A stretch of 64,000 nt of DNA from a virus. The stretch is taken from IMG/VR virus record IMGVR_UViG_3300037395_000062, positions 1 to 64,000 of that record, one strand, 5' to 3'. The notes beneath the pieces are model-generated. The model saw only the letters and a list, made by a program, of their open reading frames with translations. It had not been told where the DNA came from and ran no database searches. This document shows, piece after piece, positions 6,455 through 11,338 of the stretch; position 1 is the first letter of the stretch, and each line of letters starts with the position of its first letter. A program made the translations under genes and the position numbers.

Positions 6455-6529
6455 GCGGGCAGTGCGCGACGGGTTGCGTGTCACGTTGCCAACGTGAATC
6501 ATCGAGTTCGACTCTCGATGCCCGCTCCA
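6455..6529 (+). tRNA. tRNA-Gly(GCC)
   Basis: Acceptor GCGGGCA/TGCCCGC, anticodon stem TCACG/CGTGA with loop TTGCCAA, T-loop TTCGACT, CCA encoded. Confidence 0.9.
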
Positions 6530-6536
6530 ATTGCCT

Positions 6537-6611
6537 GGACGAATAGCTCAGTGGTCAGAGCTGGCAGCTCATAACTGTCTGGTCTCGGTTCGATCCCGAG
6601 TTCGTCCACCA
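6537..6611 (+). tRNA. tRNA-Met or Ile2 (CAU)
   Basis: Acceptor GGACGAA/TTCGTCC, loop CTCATAA, T-loop TTCGATC, A73, CCA encoded. CAU could read AUG, or AUA if C34 is converted to lysidine. The fuller CUGUC/variable region resembles Ile2 more than initiator tRNA. Confidence 0.85.
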
Positions 6612-6614
6612 TGT

Positions 6615-6687
6615 TGCAGGGAGGCCAGGGTGCCCGGCTCGGCTCATAACCGAAGCCTCGGCGGTTCGATTCCGCCCTCTGCAACCA
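6615..6687 (+). tRNA. tRNA-Met(CAU), second copy, initiator-like
   Basis: Acceptor TGCAGGG/CTCTGCA, loop CTCATAA in stem TCGG/CCGA, T-loop TTCGATT, ACCA end. The anticodon-arm context resembles initiator tRNA but only two of its three G-C pairs are present and position 1 is T paired with A72. Confidence 0.8.
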
Positions 6688-6689
6688 AT

Positions 6690-6765
6690 GCCCGGTTAGC
6701 TGATGTGGTCATAGCGGCGGTTTGAAGAACCGTTGAACGTCGTTCGATTCGACGGCCGGGCACCA
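6690..6765 (+). tRNA. tRNA-Phe(GAA)
   Basis: Acceptor GCCCGGT/GCCGGGC, loop TTGAAGA, T-loop TTCGATT, A73, CCA encoded. Confidence 0.9.
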
Positions 6766-6769
6766 GTTT

Positions 6770-6844
6770 GCGGCATTCCGTCTCTGGGGAGACGACCAGC
6801 CTTCCAAGCTGAGAAGATGGGTTCGATTCCCATATGCCGCTCCA
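6770..6844 (+). tRNA. tRNA-Gly(UCC)
   Basis: Acceptor GCGGCAT/ATGCCGC, loop CTTCCAA, T-loop TTCGATT, T73, CCA encoded. Confidence 0.9.
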
Positions 6845-6849
6845 AGTTT

Positions 6850-6925
6850 TCCCATCGACCGAGCAAGCGAACGGACCTGCCTGTTAAGCAGAGGTCGCCA
6901 GGGGCGGTACCTGGGATGGGAGCCA
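6850..6925 (+). tRNA. tRNA-Asn(GUU), odd T-loop
   Basis: Acceptor TCCCATC/GATGGGA, loop CTGTTAA, G73, CCA encoded. The T-stem CCAGG/CCTGG is perfect but its loop is GGCGGTA instead of TTCRANN. Confidence 0.85.
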
Positions 6926-6927
6926 AT

Positions 6928-6995
6928 ACCGGGGCGACGTGGCGTCAACACGGTCTCCAAAACCGTGGATGAGGGTTCAATTCCTTCCTCCGGTG
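6928..6995 (+). tRNA. tRNA-Trp(CCA), minimal D-arm
   Basis: Acceptor ACCGGGG/CTCCGGT, loop CTCCAAA in stem ACGGT/ACCGT, G73. The body is only 68 nt: the D-arm is GACG/CGTC with a 3-base loop. The genome continues CCG, so the CCA end must be added or repaired by the host enzyme. Confidence 0.8.
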
Positions 6996-7002
6996 CCGGA
7001 AT

Positions 7003-7077
7003 GAAGCGTGAATCCGACGGGTTGGGTGGTGGTCTGCAAAACCACATCACGGGGTTCAACTCCCTGACGCTTCTCCA
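7003..7077 (+). tRNA. tRNA-Cys(GCA)
   Basis: Acceptor GAAGCGT/ACGCTTC, stem GTGGT/ACCAC with loop CTGCAAA, T-loop TTCAACT, T73, CCA encoded. Confidence 0.9.
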
Positions 7078-7110
7078 AGATTGCGACCGCGCTTGCGCGA
7101 CGCTCAGAGT

Positions 7111-7186
7111 GTGGTCGAGGCCAACGAAGTGAGGCGCCCGTCTGTGGAACGGGCCTTACCGGATGCAAGTTCCGGCGATCACCCCA
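7111..7186 (+). tRNA. tRNA-His(GUG), no encoded G-1
   Basis: Acceptor GTGGTCG/CGATCAC, stem CCCGT/ACGGG with loop CTGTGGA, C73, CCA encoded. The base before position 1 is T, so the usual G-1:C73 pair is not encoded. T-loop is TGCAAGT, non-canonical. Confidence 0.85.
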
Positions 7187-7191
7187 TTCAT

Positions 7192-7267
7192 GCTCCGGTA
7201 GCACAGAGGAAGTGCAGTCGCCTTGTAAGTGACAGGTCGCGGGTTCGAGTCCTCGCCCGGAGCACCA
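7192..7267 (+). tRNA. tRNA-Thr(UGU)
   Basis: Acceptor GCTCCGG/CCGGAGC, loop CTTGTAA, T-loop TTCGAGT, A73, CCA encoded. Confidence 0.9.
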
Positions 7268-7271
7268 GTTT

Positions 7272-7345
7272 GGCGGATACCTCCGGCCGAGGGCGGCGCG
7301 TTCTGAGCGCGTTCGAGCAGAGATCGACACTCTGGTCCGCTGCCA
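7272..7345 (+). tRNA. tRNA-Gln(CUG)
   Basis: Acceptor GGCGGAT/GTCCGCT (G1-U72 wobble), stem CGCG/CGCG with loop TTCTGAG, G73 as in Gln tRNAs, CCA encoded. T-stem CAGAG/CTCTG carries loop ATCGACA (T54 replaced by A). Confidence 0.8.
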
Positions 7346-7349
7346 CCAT

Positions 7350-7420
7350 GGCGGGAGTTCCGGGAACAGGCGATCTTTTGAGGTTCGCCGCGCGCGGTTC
7401 GACACCGTGGCCCGCTGCCA
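7350..7420 (+). tRNA. tRNA-Gln(UUG)
   Basis: Acceptor GGCGGGA/GCCCGCT with one mismatch and a G1-U72 wobble, anticodon loop TTTTGAG in a stem with one T-T mismatch, T-loop TTCGACA, G73, CCA encoded. Resembles the preceding Gln tRNA. Confidence 0.75.
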
Positions 7421-7425
7421 GGTAT

Positions 7426-7500
7426 GGCCCTTTCGACCACAGGTTAAGTCGGCGCTCTCTCAAGGCGCAGAACCGGGATTGTTACCCGGAAGGGCCACCA
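7426..7500 (+). tRNA. tRNA-Glu(CUC)
   Basis: Acceptor GGCCCTT/AAGGGCC, stem GCGCT/GGCGC with loop CTCTCAA, A73, CCA encoded. T-stem CCGGG/CCCGG with non-canonical loop ATTGTTA. Confidence 0.8.
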
Positions 7501-7505
7501 ACAAT

Positions 7506-7582
7506 GCGAGCGTCGGCGGATGGCGACGCGGACGCACTTAAAATGCGTCGAATATTGGGTTCGATTCCCAGCGCTCGCACCA
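7506..7582 (+). tRNA. tRNA-Leu(UAA), short variable loop
   Basis: Acceptor GCGAGCG/CGCTCGC, stem ACGCA/TGCGT with loop CTTAAAA, A73, CCA encoded. The D region is Leu-like. The whole gene is 77 nt because the long variable arm of bacterial tRNA-Leu is missing. Confidence 0.8.
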
Positions 7583-7583
7583 T

Positions 7584-7660
7584 GCGCGCTTAGCCCAGAG
7601 GTAGGAGGCACGACGTTGAGGTCGTCGGCAGGGCGGGTTCGAATCCCGCAGTGCGCACCA
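7584..7660 (+). tRNA. tRNA-Leu(GAG), short variable loop
   Basis: Acceptor GCGCGCT/AGTGCGC, stem CGACG/CGTCG with loop TTGAGGT, T-loop TTCGAAT, A73, CCA encoded. Variable loop only about five bases. Confidence 0.85.
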
Positions 7661-7664
7661 GTTT

Positions 7665-7741
7665 GCCCGGTTAGCCCAACGGTAGGAGGCACTTCCCTCA
7701 GGAGGAAGGCAGTGTCGGTTCGAATCCGACACCGGGTACCA
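7665..7741 (+). tRNA. tRNA-Leu(CAG), short variable loop
   Basis: Acceptor GCCCGGT/ACCGGGT, stem CTTCC/GGAAG with loop CTCAGGA, T-loop TTCGAAT, A73, CCA encoded. Variable loop about five bases. Confidence 0.85.
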
Positions 7742-7743
7742 AT

Positions 7744-7830
7744 GGATGGTCAATTCGGTAGGCGCCGAACACCGCCTGGAAAGCGGTTGGCACCGCAAGG
7801 TGTGGGATTCGAGTTCTCGGCCATCCGCCA
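7744..7830 (+). tRNA. tRNA-Ser(GGA)
   Basis: 87 nt with a long variable arm. Acceptor GGATGGT/GCCATCC, stem ACCGC/GCGGT with loop CTGGAAA, T-loop TTCGAGT, G73, CCA encoded. Confidence 0.9.
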
Positions 7831-7834
7831 GTTT

Positions 7835-7922
7835 GGAGAGTGAAGCAGGACGGCTCCTGCCACCGGTTTGAAGCCGGATGGTGCCGCAAGGCATGGGCAT
7901 CGACAGCACCCGCTCTCCGCCA
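7835..7922 (+). tRNA. tRNA-Ser(UGA)
   Basis: 88 nt with a long variable arm. Acceptor GGAGAGT/GCTCTCC, stem CCGG/CCGG with loop TTTGAAG, G73, CCA encoded. The T arm is irregular (ATCGACA in place of a TTC loop). Confidence 0.85.
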
Positions 7923-7925
7923 GAT

Positions 7926-8013
7926 GGAAGACGATCCGGGACGGCTCCCGGCATCCGTTCGAAGCGGATTGGAACCGAAAGGTTTGCAGGTCGGCACTAG
8001 CCGTCTTCCGCCA
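7926..8013 (+). tRNA. tRNA-Ser(CGA)
   Basis: 88 nt with a long variable arm. Acceptor GGAAGAC/GTCTTCC, stem ATCCG/CGGAT with loop TTCGAAG, G73, CCA encoded. The T arm lacks a TTC loop. Confidence 0.85.
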
Positions 8014-8018
8014 TTTAT

Positions 8019-8106
8019 GGAGCGCGCAATCGGGTAGGCGCCCGAGCGAGTCTGCTAAACTCTGCGCACCTCACGGTGTAGGTTTCGAATACCTGCCGCT
8101 CCGCCA
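8019..8106 (+). tRNA. tRNA-Ser(GCU)
   Basis: 88 nt with a long variable arm. Acceptor GGAGCGC/CCGCTCC (last pair mismatched), loop CTGCTAA, T-loop TTCGAAT, G73, CCA encoded. Confidence 0.85.
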
Positions 8107-8107
8107 C

Positions 8108-8178
8108 GCCTCGCACAGCGGCCTGTGCCCGTCCTTGGTATGGATGGTGGTCCGGATCGTCACCGGAGCGAGGCTCCA
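8108..8178 (+). tRNA. tRNA-Thr(GGU)
   Basis: Acceptor GCCTCGC/GCGAGGC, stem CGTCC/GGATG with loop TTGGTAT, T73, CCA encoded. T-stem TCCGG/CCGGA with loop ATCGTCA. 71 nt, short D-arm. Confidence 0.8.
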
Positions 8179-8183
8179 GTTAC

Positions 8184-8268
8184 GGGCGGGGAAAGCCGAT
8201 GGCTTCGGCAAGCAGACTGTAAATCTGTTTCCTTCGGAAGAGTGGATCGAAACCGCACCCGCCCACCA
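8184..8268 (+). tRNA. tRNA-Tyr(GUA)
   Basis: 85 nt with a long variable arm (CCTTCGG stem-loop). Acceptor GGGCGGG/CCCGCCC, stem CAGA/TCTG with loop CTGTAAA, T-loop ATCGAAA, A73, CCA encoded. Confidence 0.88.
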
Positions 8269-8269
8269 T

Positions 8270-8345
8270 GGTCCGTTAGCTCAATGGCCAGAGCCTTCGG
8301 TTGATAACCGAAAGACGAGAGGTTCAATTCCTCCACGGACTACCA
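8270..8345 (+). tRNA. tRNA-Ile(GAU)
   Basis: Acceptor GGTCCGT/ACGGACT, stem TTCGG/CCGAA with loop TTGATAA, T-loop TTCAATT, A73, CCA encoded. Confidence 0.9.
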
Positions 8346-8351
8346 GTTCAT

Positions 8352-8432
8352 GGACCAGATGCGATCACGGGTGTGCGCGGCGGTCTTTTAAACCGTGTCA
8401 ATGGTTGGGTTCGAGTCCCACCTGGTCCACCA
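8352..8432 (+). tRNA. tRNA-Lys(UUU)
   Basis: Acceptor GGACCAG/CTGGTCC, stem GCGGT/ACCGT with loop CTTTTAA, T-loop TTCGAGT, A73, CCA encoded. 81 nt because the D region is longer than usual. Confidence 0.88.
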
Positions 8433-8506
8433 ATTTCGTCCCGTTGATCAGGGGCGAACGTCGCGTTCTGGCATAGGTCCAAAGAGCAGTTGGGCGCGAC
8501 ACAATT
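8433..8506 (+). other. tRNA-sized gap in the array with no recognisable tRNA
   Basis: 74 bases between Lys and Asp tRNAs, far longer than the other spacers. GTCGCG at 8460 can pair with CGCGAC at 8495, giving an acceptor-like stem, but no anticodon arm or T-arm can be drawn and no CCA follows. Possibly a decayed tRNA. Confidence 0.4.
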
Positions 8507-8580
8507 GCCTGCATCTTTCAGTGGTAGGAAGCTGGATTGTCGATCCGGTAACAGGGGTTCGATCCCCCTTGTAGGCGCCA
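8507..8580 (+). tRNA. tRNA-Asp(GUC)
   Basis: Acceptor GCCTGCA/TGTAGGC, stem CTGGA/TCCGG with loop TTGTCGA, T-loop TTCGATC, G73, CCA encoded. Confidence 0.9.
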
Positions 8581-8588
8581 AAAAGTTT

Positions 8589-8663
8589 CGGGGTGTGGGT
8601 CAATGGAAGGCCGCCAGTTTTGGGTACTGGAAAATGCAGGTTCGAGTCCTGTCACCCCGACCA
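8589..8663 (+). tRNA. tRNA-Pro(UGG)
   Basis: Acceptor CGGGGTG/CACCCCG with the C1-G72 pair typical of Pro, stem CCAGT/ACTGG with loop TTTGGGT, T-loop TTCGAGT, CCA encoded. The only Pro tRNA in the array. Confidence 0.9.
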
Positions 8664-8665
8664 CT

Positions 8666-8736
8666 ACCCTCGCCGATGGACGGAACCGGATTTCCTAAAT
8701 CTGGGCATGGCGGTTCGAATCCGTCCGAGGGTGCCA
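8666..8736 (+). tRNA. tRNA-Arg(CCU)
   Basis: Acceptor ACCCTCG/CGAGGGT, stem CGGAT/ATCTG with loop TTCCTAA, T-loop TTCGAAT, G73, CCA encoded. 71 nt. Confidence 0.85.
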
Positions 8737-8740
8737 TTTT

Positions 8741-8814
8741 GGACCATGAACATGTTGGCAGTGTGCCGCTCCTACAAAGCGGAAGGCGCGGTTCGATTCC
8801 GTGATGGTCTACCA
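8741..8814 (+). tRNA. tRNA-Val(UAC), C33
   Basis: Acceptor GGACCAT/ATGGTCT, stem CCGCT/AGCGG with loop CCTACAA: position 33 is C instead of the near-universal U. T-loop TTCGATT, A73, CCA encoded. Confidence 0.82.
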
Positions 8815-8818
8815 GTTT

Positions 8819-8893
8819 CTCCCGTTCGACCACCCGCTAAGTCGCCAGTCCTTCAAACTGGAGAAGCCGGGGCAGCACCGGCACGGGAGACCA
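8819..8893 (+). tRNA. tRNA-Glu(UUC), C33
   Basis: Acceptor CTCCCGT/ACGGGAG, stem CCAGT/ACTGG with loop CCTTCAA (C33). T-stem GCCGG/CCGGC with loop GGCAGCA, non-canonical. A73, CCA encoded. Confidence 0.8.
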
Positions 8894-8898
8894 TTTAT

Positions 8899-8974
8899 GG
8901 GCTAGCAGCACGATTGGACGTGCGCCAGATTACGAATCTGGAGGATGGAGGTTCGAATCCTCTCTGGCTCACCA
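8899..8974 (+). tRNA. tRNA-Arg(ACG)
   Basis: Acceptor GGGCTAG/CTGGCTC, stem CCAGA/TCTGG with loop TTACGAA (A34, inosine candidate), T-loop TTCGAAT, A73, CCA encoded. Confidence 0.88.
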
Positions 8975-8980
8975 TTTCAA

Positions 8981-9051
8981 GGTCCGCGCCGCGACGGCAG
9001 GCTGAACTTCTAATTCGGCCGATCTGGGGTAAGCACCTAGGCGGATCACCA
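8981..9051 (+). tRNA. tRNA-Arg(UCU)
   Basis: Acceptor GGTCCGC/GCGGATC, stem CTGAA/TTCGG with loop CTTCTAA, A73, CCA encoded. T-stem CTGGG/CCTAG with loop GTAAGCA, non-canonical. 71 nt. Confidence 0.8.
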
Positions 9052-9053
9052 AT

Positions 9054-9129
9054 GCTCCCGAGGTGTAAGGGAATGCACGCGTGGTTCCGAACCACGTAGC
9101 TGTAGGTTCGAGTCCTACCGGGAGCGCCA
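9054..9129 (+). tRNA. tRNA-Arg(CCG)
   Basis: Acceptor GCTCCCG/CGGGAGC, stem CGTGG/CCACG with loop TTCCGAA, T-loop TTCGAGT, G73, CCA encoded. Confidence 0.9.
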
Positions 9130-9132
9130 AAT

Positions 9133-9208
9133 GCGCGCGTGGCGAAATGGCAAACGCGTCCGGCTCAAACCCGGATTTCTGTAGGTTCGATCCCTACCGT
9201 GCGCACCA
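9133..9208 (+). tRNA. tRNA-Leu(CAA), short variable loop
   Basis: Acceptor GCGCGCG/CGTGCGC, stem TCCGG/CCGGA with loop CTCAAAC, T-loop TTCGATC, A73, CCA encoded. Again no long variable arm. Confidence 0.85.
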
Positions 9209-9212
9209 CCAT

Positions 9213-9288
9213 GGACCGGTAACTCAGTGGTCAGAGTGCCATCCTCTTAAGTTGGAAGTCGTGGGTTCAACTCCCACCCGGTCCCCCA
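9213..9288 (+). tRNA. tRNA-Lys(CUU)
   Basis: Acceptor GGACCGG/CCGGTCC, loop CTCTTAA in a stem with one T-T mismatch, T-loop TTCAACT, CCA encoded. Discriminator is C73 rather than the A73 usual for Lys. Confidence 0.85.
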
Positions 9289-9290
9289 AC

Positions 9291-9365
9291 GCTGGCATCT
9301 TCTAGTGGTAGGAAACCGCACTCGTAACGCGGCAACCGGGGTTCGATTCCGCCGTGCCAGCACCA
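9291..9365 (+). tRNA. tRNA-Thr(CGU)
   Basis: Acceptor GCTGGCA/TGCCAGC, loop CTCGTAA, T-loop TTCGATT, A73, CCA encoded. Last tRNA of the array, 23 bases before the HNH gene. Confidence 0.88.
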
Positions 9366-9388
9366 TTATCATCTGCTACAAGGCCATC

Positions 9389-9961
9389 ATGACCAGCGCT
9401 ACTGCTCTCCGCACTCTTGTGCTGAACGCGAACTACCTTCCCATGACGACATGGCCCTTGAGCCTTGTGTCAGGACAGGAAGCAGTGCGCGCAGTGTTTC
9501 GCGGCCGGGCATCCGTAGTCGAAGAGTGGGACGCGGTATTTCGTTCGCCTTCTCGGGAAATTCGGGTTCCAAAAATAATTGCGCTGAACGAGTACGCCCC
9601 GATCAGCGCCTCACCGAAGTTCTGCCGTCGCTCGATCTTGCTGCGCGATCGCTACCGCTGCCAGTATTGCGGCGAGCAGTTTGCCTCAAACGAACTGACC
9701 TTTGACCACGTGATCCCAAAGGCCAAGGGCGGCAAAACCGAGTGGACCAACATCCTTTCGGCCTGCGTCAAGTGCAACACGCTGAAACGCGACAATTCGG
9801 CGAATTGGAGCGGGCGTAAGGGATCCGGCTTGCGTCCGTTAAAGCCGCCGCGTCAGCCCGCCACGATGGAATTGCTTCGGGCTGGGCTGCAATTCCTGGA
9901 TGCCGAAACGCGCGAAAATTATGGTTCGTGGCTGTACTGGTCTTCTGAATTGCAGGCTTAG
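9389..9961 (+). CDS. HNH endonuclease
   Basis: The 190-residue protein begins MTSATALRTLVLNANYLPM and carries CQYC at about residue 90, the H-N core FDHVIPKAKGGKTEW...N from residue 104, and CVKC at about residue 126, i.e. the ββα-metal motif with a structural zinc. This full-length type (N-terminal NANYLP and SGQEAVRAVFRGRA segments) is common in proteobacterial chromosomes and phages. The ATG at 9389 follows AAGG. An open frame back to 9305 lies over tRNA-Thr and is rejected. Being cotranscribed with the tRNA array, it may be a free-standing homing or host-DNA-cutting nuclease. Confidence 0.85.
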   Translation: MTSATALRTLVLNANYLPMTTWPLSLVSGQEAVRAVFRGRASVVEEWDAVFRSPSREIRVPKIIALNEYAPISASPKFCRRSILLRDRYRCQYCGEQFASNELTFDHVIPKAKGGKTEWTNILSACVKCNTLKRDNSANWSGRKGSGLRPLKPPRQPATMELLRAGLQFLDAETRENYGSWLYWSSELQA

Positions 9962-10494
9962 GGTGCAACAAAAGACAACGACAACGCCTCGCAATCCGCC
10001 GCCCGCCGATCCCACCCACGCCCATAAATCCGGAACGTCGGCAGGTCGGCGTAGAACTTATCCCGCAGCAGCCACATCGATCTGATCAAGTCATCCGGCG
10101 CATGCCCCTTGACTACCGCCATGGTCATAGGCCCGAACACCCCATCCGCGACCGCCCCAGCAGCCGTCTGGAGAAACTTGATCGCGTGGGCAGGCGCTGA
10201 CCCCACTGCGGCATCGAACACGCTCACGGCCACGCCTGGAGGCAATTCGTCGCACCGGCAGGCTTGCCAGAACAGCGCGCGATAGAACGGAGTGAAGGCG
10301 GACTGTGGGAGCACTTTGAACGCAGCCAGCGACATGGAGAGTTTGTGCATCGCCAGCCACGCCGTGTAGGTCGCGTACGTCGCGCCCCATGATGTCGCAC
10401 CGCCCGGATCGCGCGGGTCGTCGTGAAATCCCTGTCCGTCATTTTCTGGGCGCCATATGAACGCCAGCGCAGTGGTGAATGGATCAGCGGACAT
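9958..10494 (-). CDS. Endolysin, GH108-type N-acetylmuramidase
   Basis: The N-terminus has RPENDGQGFHDDPRDPGGAT followed by SWGAT, the catalytic-Glu and DPGGxT signature of GH108 lysozymes. The C-terminal half (LQTAAGAVADGVFGPMTMAVV) fits the associated peptidoglycan-binding domain. It should cleave the glycan backbone of peptidoglycan at lysis. The ATG overlaps the stop of the membrane-protein gene upstream (TAATG), making it the last gene of a four-gene lysis cassette. No signal peptide, so export depends on a holin. It converges with the HNH gene, their ends overlapping by four bases. Confidence 0.85.
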   Translation of the reverse strand: MSADPFTTALAFIWRPENDGQGFHDDPRDPGGATSWGATYATYTAWLAMHKLSMSLAAFKVLPQSAFTPFYRALFWQACRCDELPPGVAVSVFDAAVGSAPAHAIKFLQTAAGAVADGVFGPMTMAVVKGHAPDDLIRSMWLLRDKFYADLPTFRIYGRGWDRRAADCEALSLSFVAP

Positions 10495-10799
10495 TACGAC
10501 CCCCTGGATTTTGCATCGTCGATCACGATCTTCGCCGCAGCGGCCAGTTCAAGCGTGGAGTTTGCCCTACCCGCCGCATCTCCCTGTGCCGTGGCAAGAA
10601 GTGTATTCGTCTCGATCAACTTCTCCGTCTGGCCGTTCACCAGGTCATGCACATTCCGGATGCTTGCCTCGTTCTTGAAGCTCTGTGCGGCGGCTCGCTG
10701 ACTTTGAATCGCCGCACGCTGGCTCTGGATGTAGGTTAGAACCCCAATGGTCTGACCTACGCCGACAAAGAAAAGCGTGCCGATTTCGAAACCGGTCAT
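10494..10799 (-). CDS. Membrane-anchored coiled-coil protein, spanin/holin-like
   Basis: One N-terminal transmembrane helix (IGTLFFVGVGQTIGVLTYI) followed by a periplasm-sized Gln/Ala-rich helix, the topology of inner-membrane spanins. The ATG at 10799 overlaps the previous stop (ATGA). The longer reading (10814) is unnecessary. It lies between a small membrane protein and the muramidase. No o-spanin with lipobox is nested here; the nearest lipoproteins are at 1.7-3.9 kb. Confidence 0.55.
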   Translation of the reverse strand: MTGFEIGTLFFVGVGQTIGVLTYIQSQRAAIQSQRAAAQSFKNEASIRNVHDLVNGQTEKLIETNTLLATAQGDAAGRANSTLELAAAAKIVIDDAKSRGS

Positions 10800-10957
10800 C
10801 CGGGAAACAACCATCGAACCAGCGGTTCAAGGGCCACCACCCCGACTACCACACCAAACAGGAGAGCAGCGCCGACACAGCGCTTCAAATGCCTCTCGTG
10901 GCACCGTGCGCAATGGGTAAGCACGAGACCAACCCATCGGATGACTGAGCGCGTCAT
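10796..10957 (-). CDS. Small membrane protein of lysis cassette, 53 aa
   Basis: The start at 10957 overlaps the upstream stop (ATGA), giving MTRSVIRWVGLVLTHCARCH then one strong hydrophobic helix (ALLFGVVVGVVALEPLV). A CARCHERH motif precedes the helix. A holin or antiholin role is likely from position, but unproven. Confidence 0.5.
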   Translation of the reverse strand: MTRSVIRWVGLVLTHCARCHERHLKRCVGAALLFGVVVGVVALEPLVRWLFPG

Positions 10958-11202
10958 CGCGTGCTCAGCCATTTCAATATAGGGTCTATCCATCGGCTGA
11001 TAACCGCAACGAGGATGGCCGTGATGATCGTCGAGATCGTGCTCCCGAGAAAGCGCAACCAACCCCTGCGCCGCTCTCGTCGCCCCTCCTCTTCCTCTCT
11101 GCGGTGCCGCCAATAGAGCGCATCATCAGCCCCCCAGCCTGGAATTTCCAATGGATTAACGATGTGGTCACGGTGATGTCCCTCATTTTTATCTTCGGCC
11201 AT
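10954..11202 (-). CDS. Small membrane protein of lysis cassette, 82 aa
   Basis: A highly charged N-terminal half (RREEEEGRRERRR) precedes one transmembrane segment (STIITAILVAVISRWIDPIL). ATG at 11202. First gene of the coupled chain leading to the endolysin. Charge-then-helix topology fits a pinholin/antiholin-type regulator; family not identified. Confidence 0.55.
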   Translation of the reverse strand: MAEDKNEGHHRDHIVNPLEIPGWGADDALYWRHRREEEEGRRERRRGWLRFLGSTISTIITAILVAVISRWIDPILKWLSTR

Positions 11203-11338
11203 GTCTCCCCCTGGGGTAAATCACCGTGGTGTAATGGTGACTGTGCCCAGGTTCGGCTGGTCAGTCATGGCGGCTTGCTCCGTCGTGGGTGGGTTCGAGG
11301 TCCGGCCTCGTTGGTAGCGGGGTCGGACTTTGTCGTCA

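Noticed and set aside
6381-9365. Search for a suppressor tRNA (CUA, UUA or UCA anticodon)
   Set aside because: None of the 36 anticodon loops matches, so the methyltransferase amber is not explained by the local array.
11220-11330. tRNA-like stretch (GTGGTGTAATGGT and GTGGGTTCGAGGTCC)
   Set aside because: D-arm- and T-arm-like pieces exist, but no acceptor stem pairs and no anticodon arm could be drawn.
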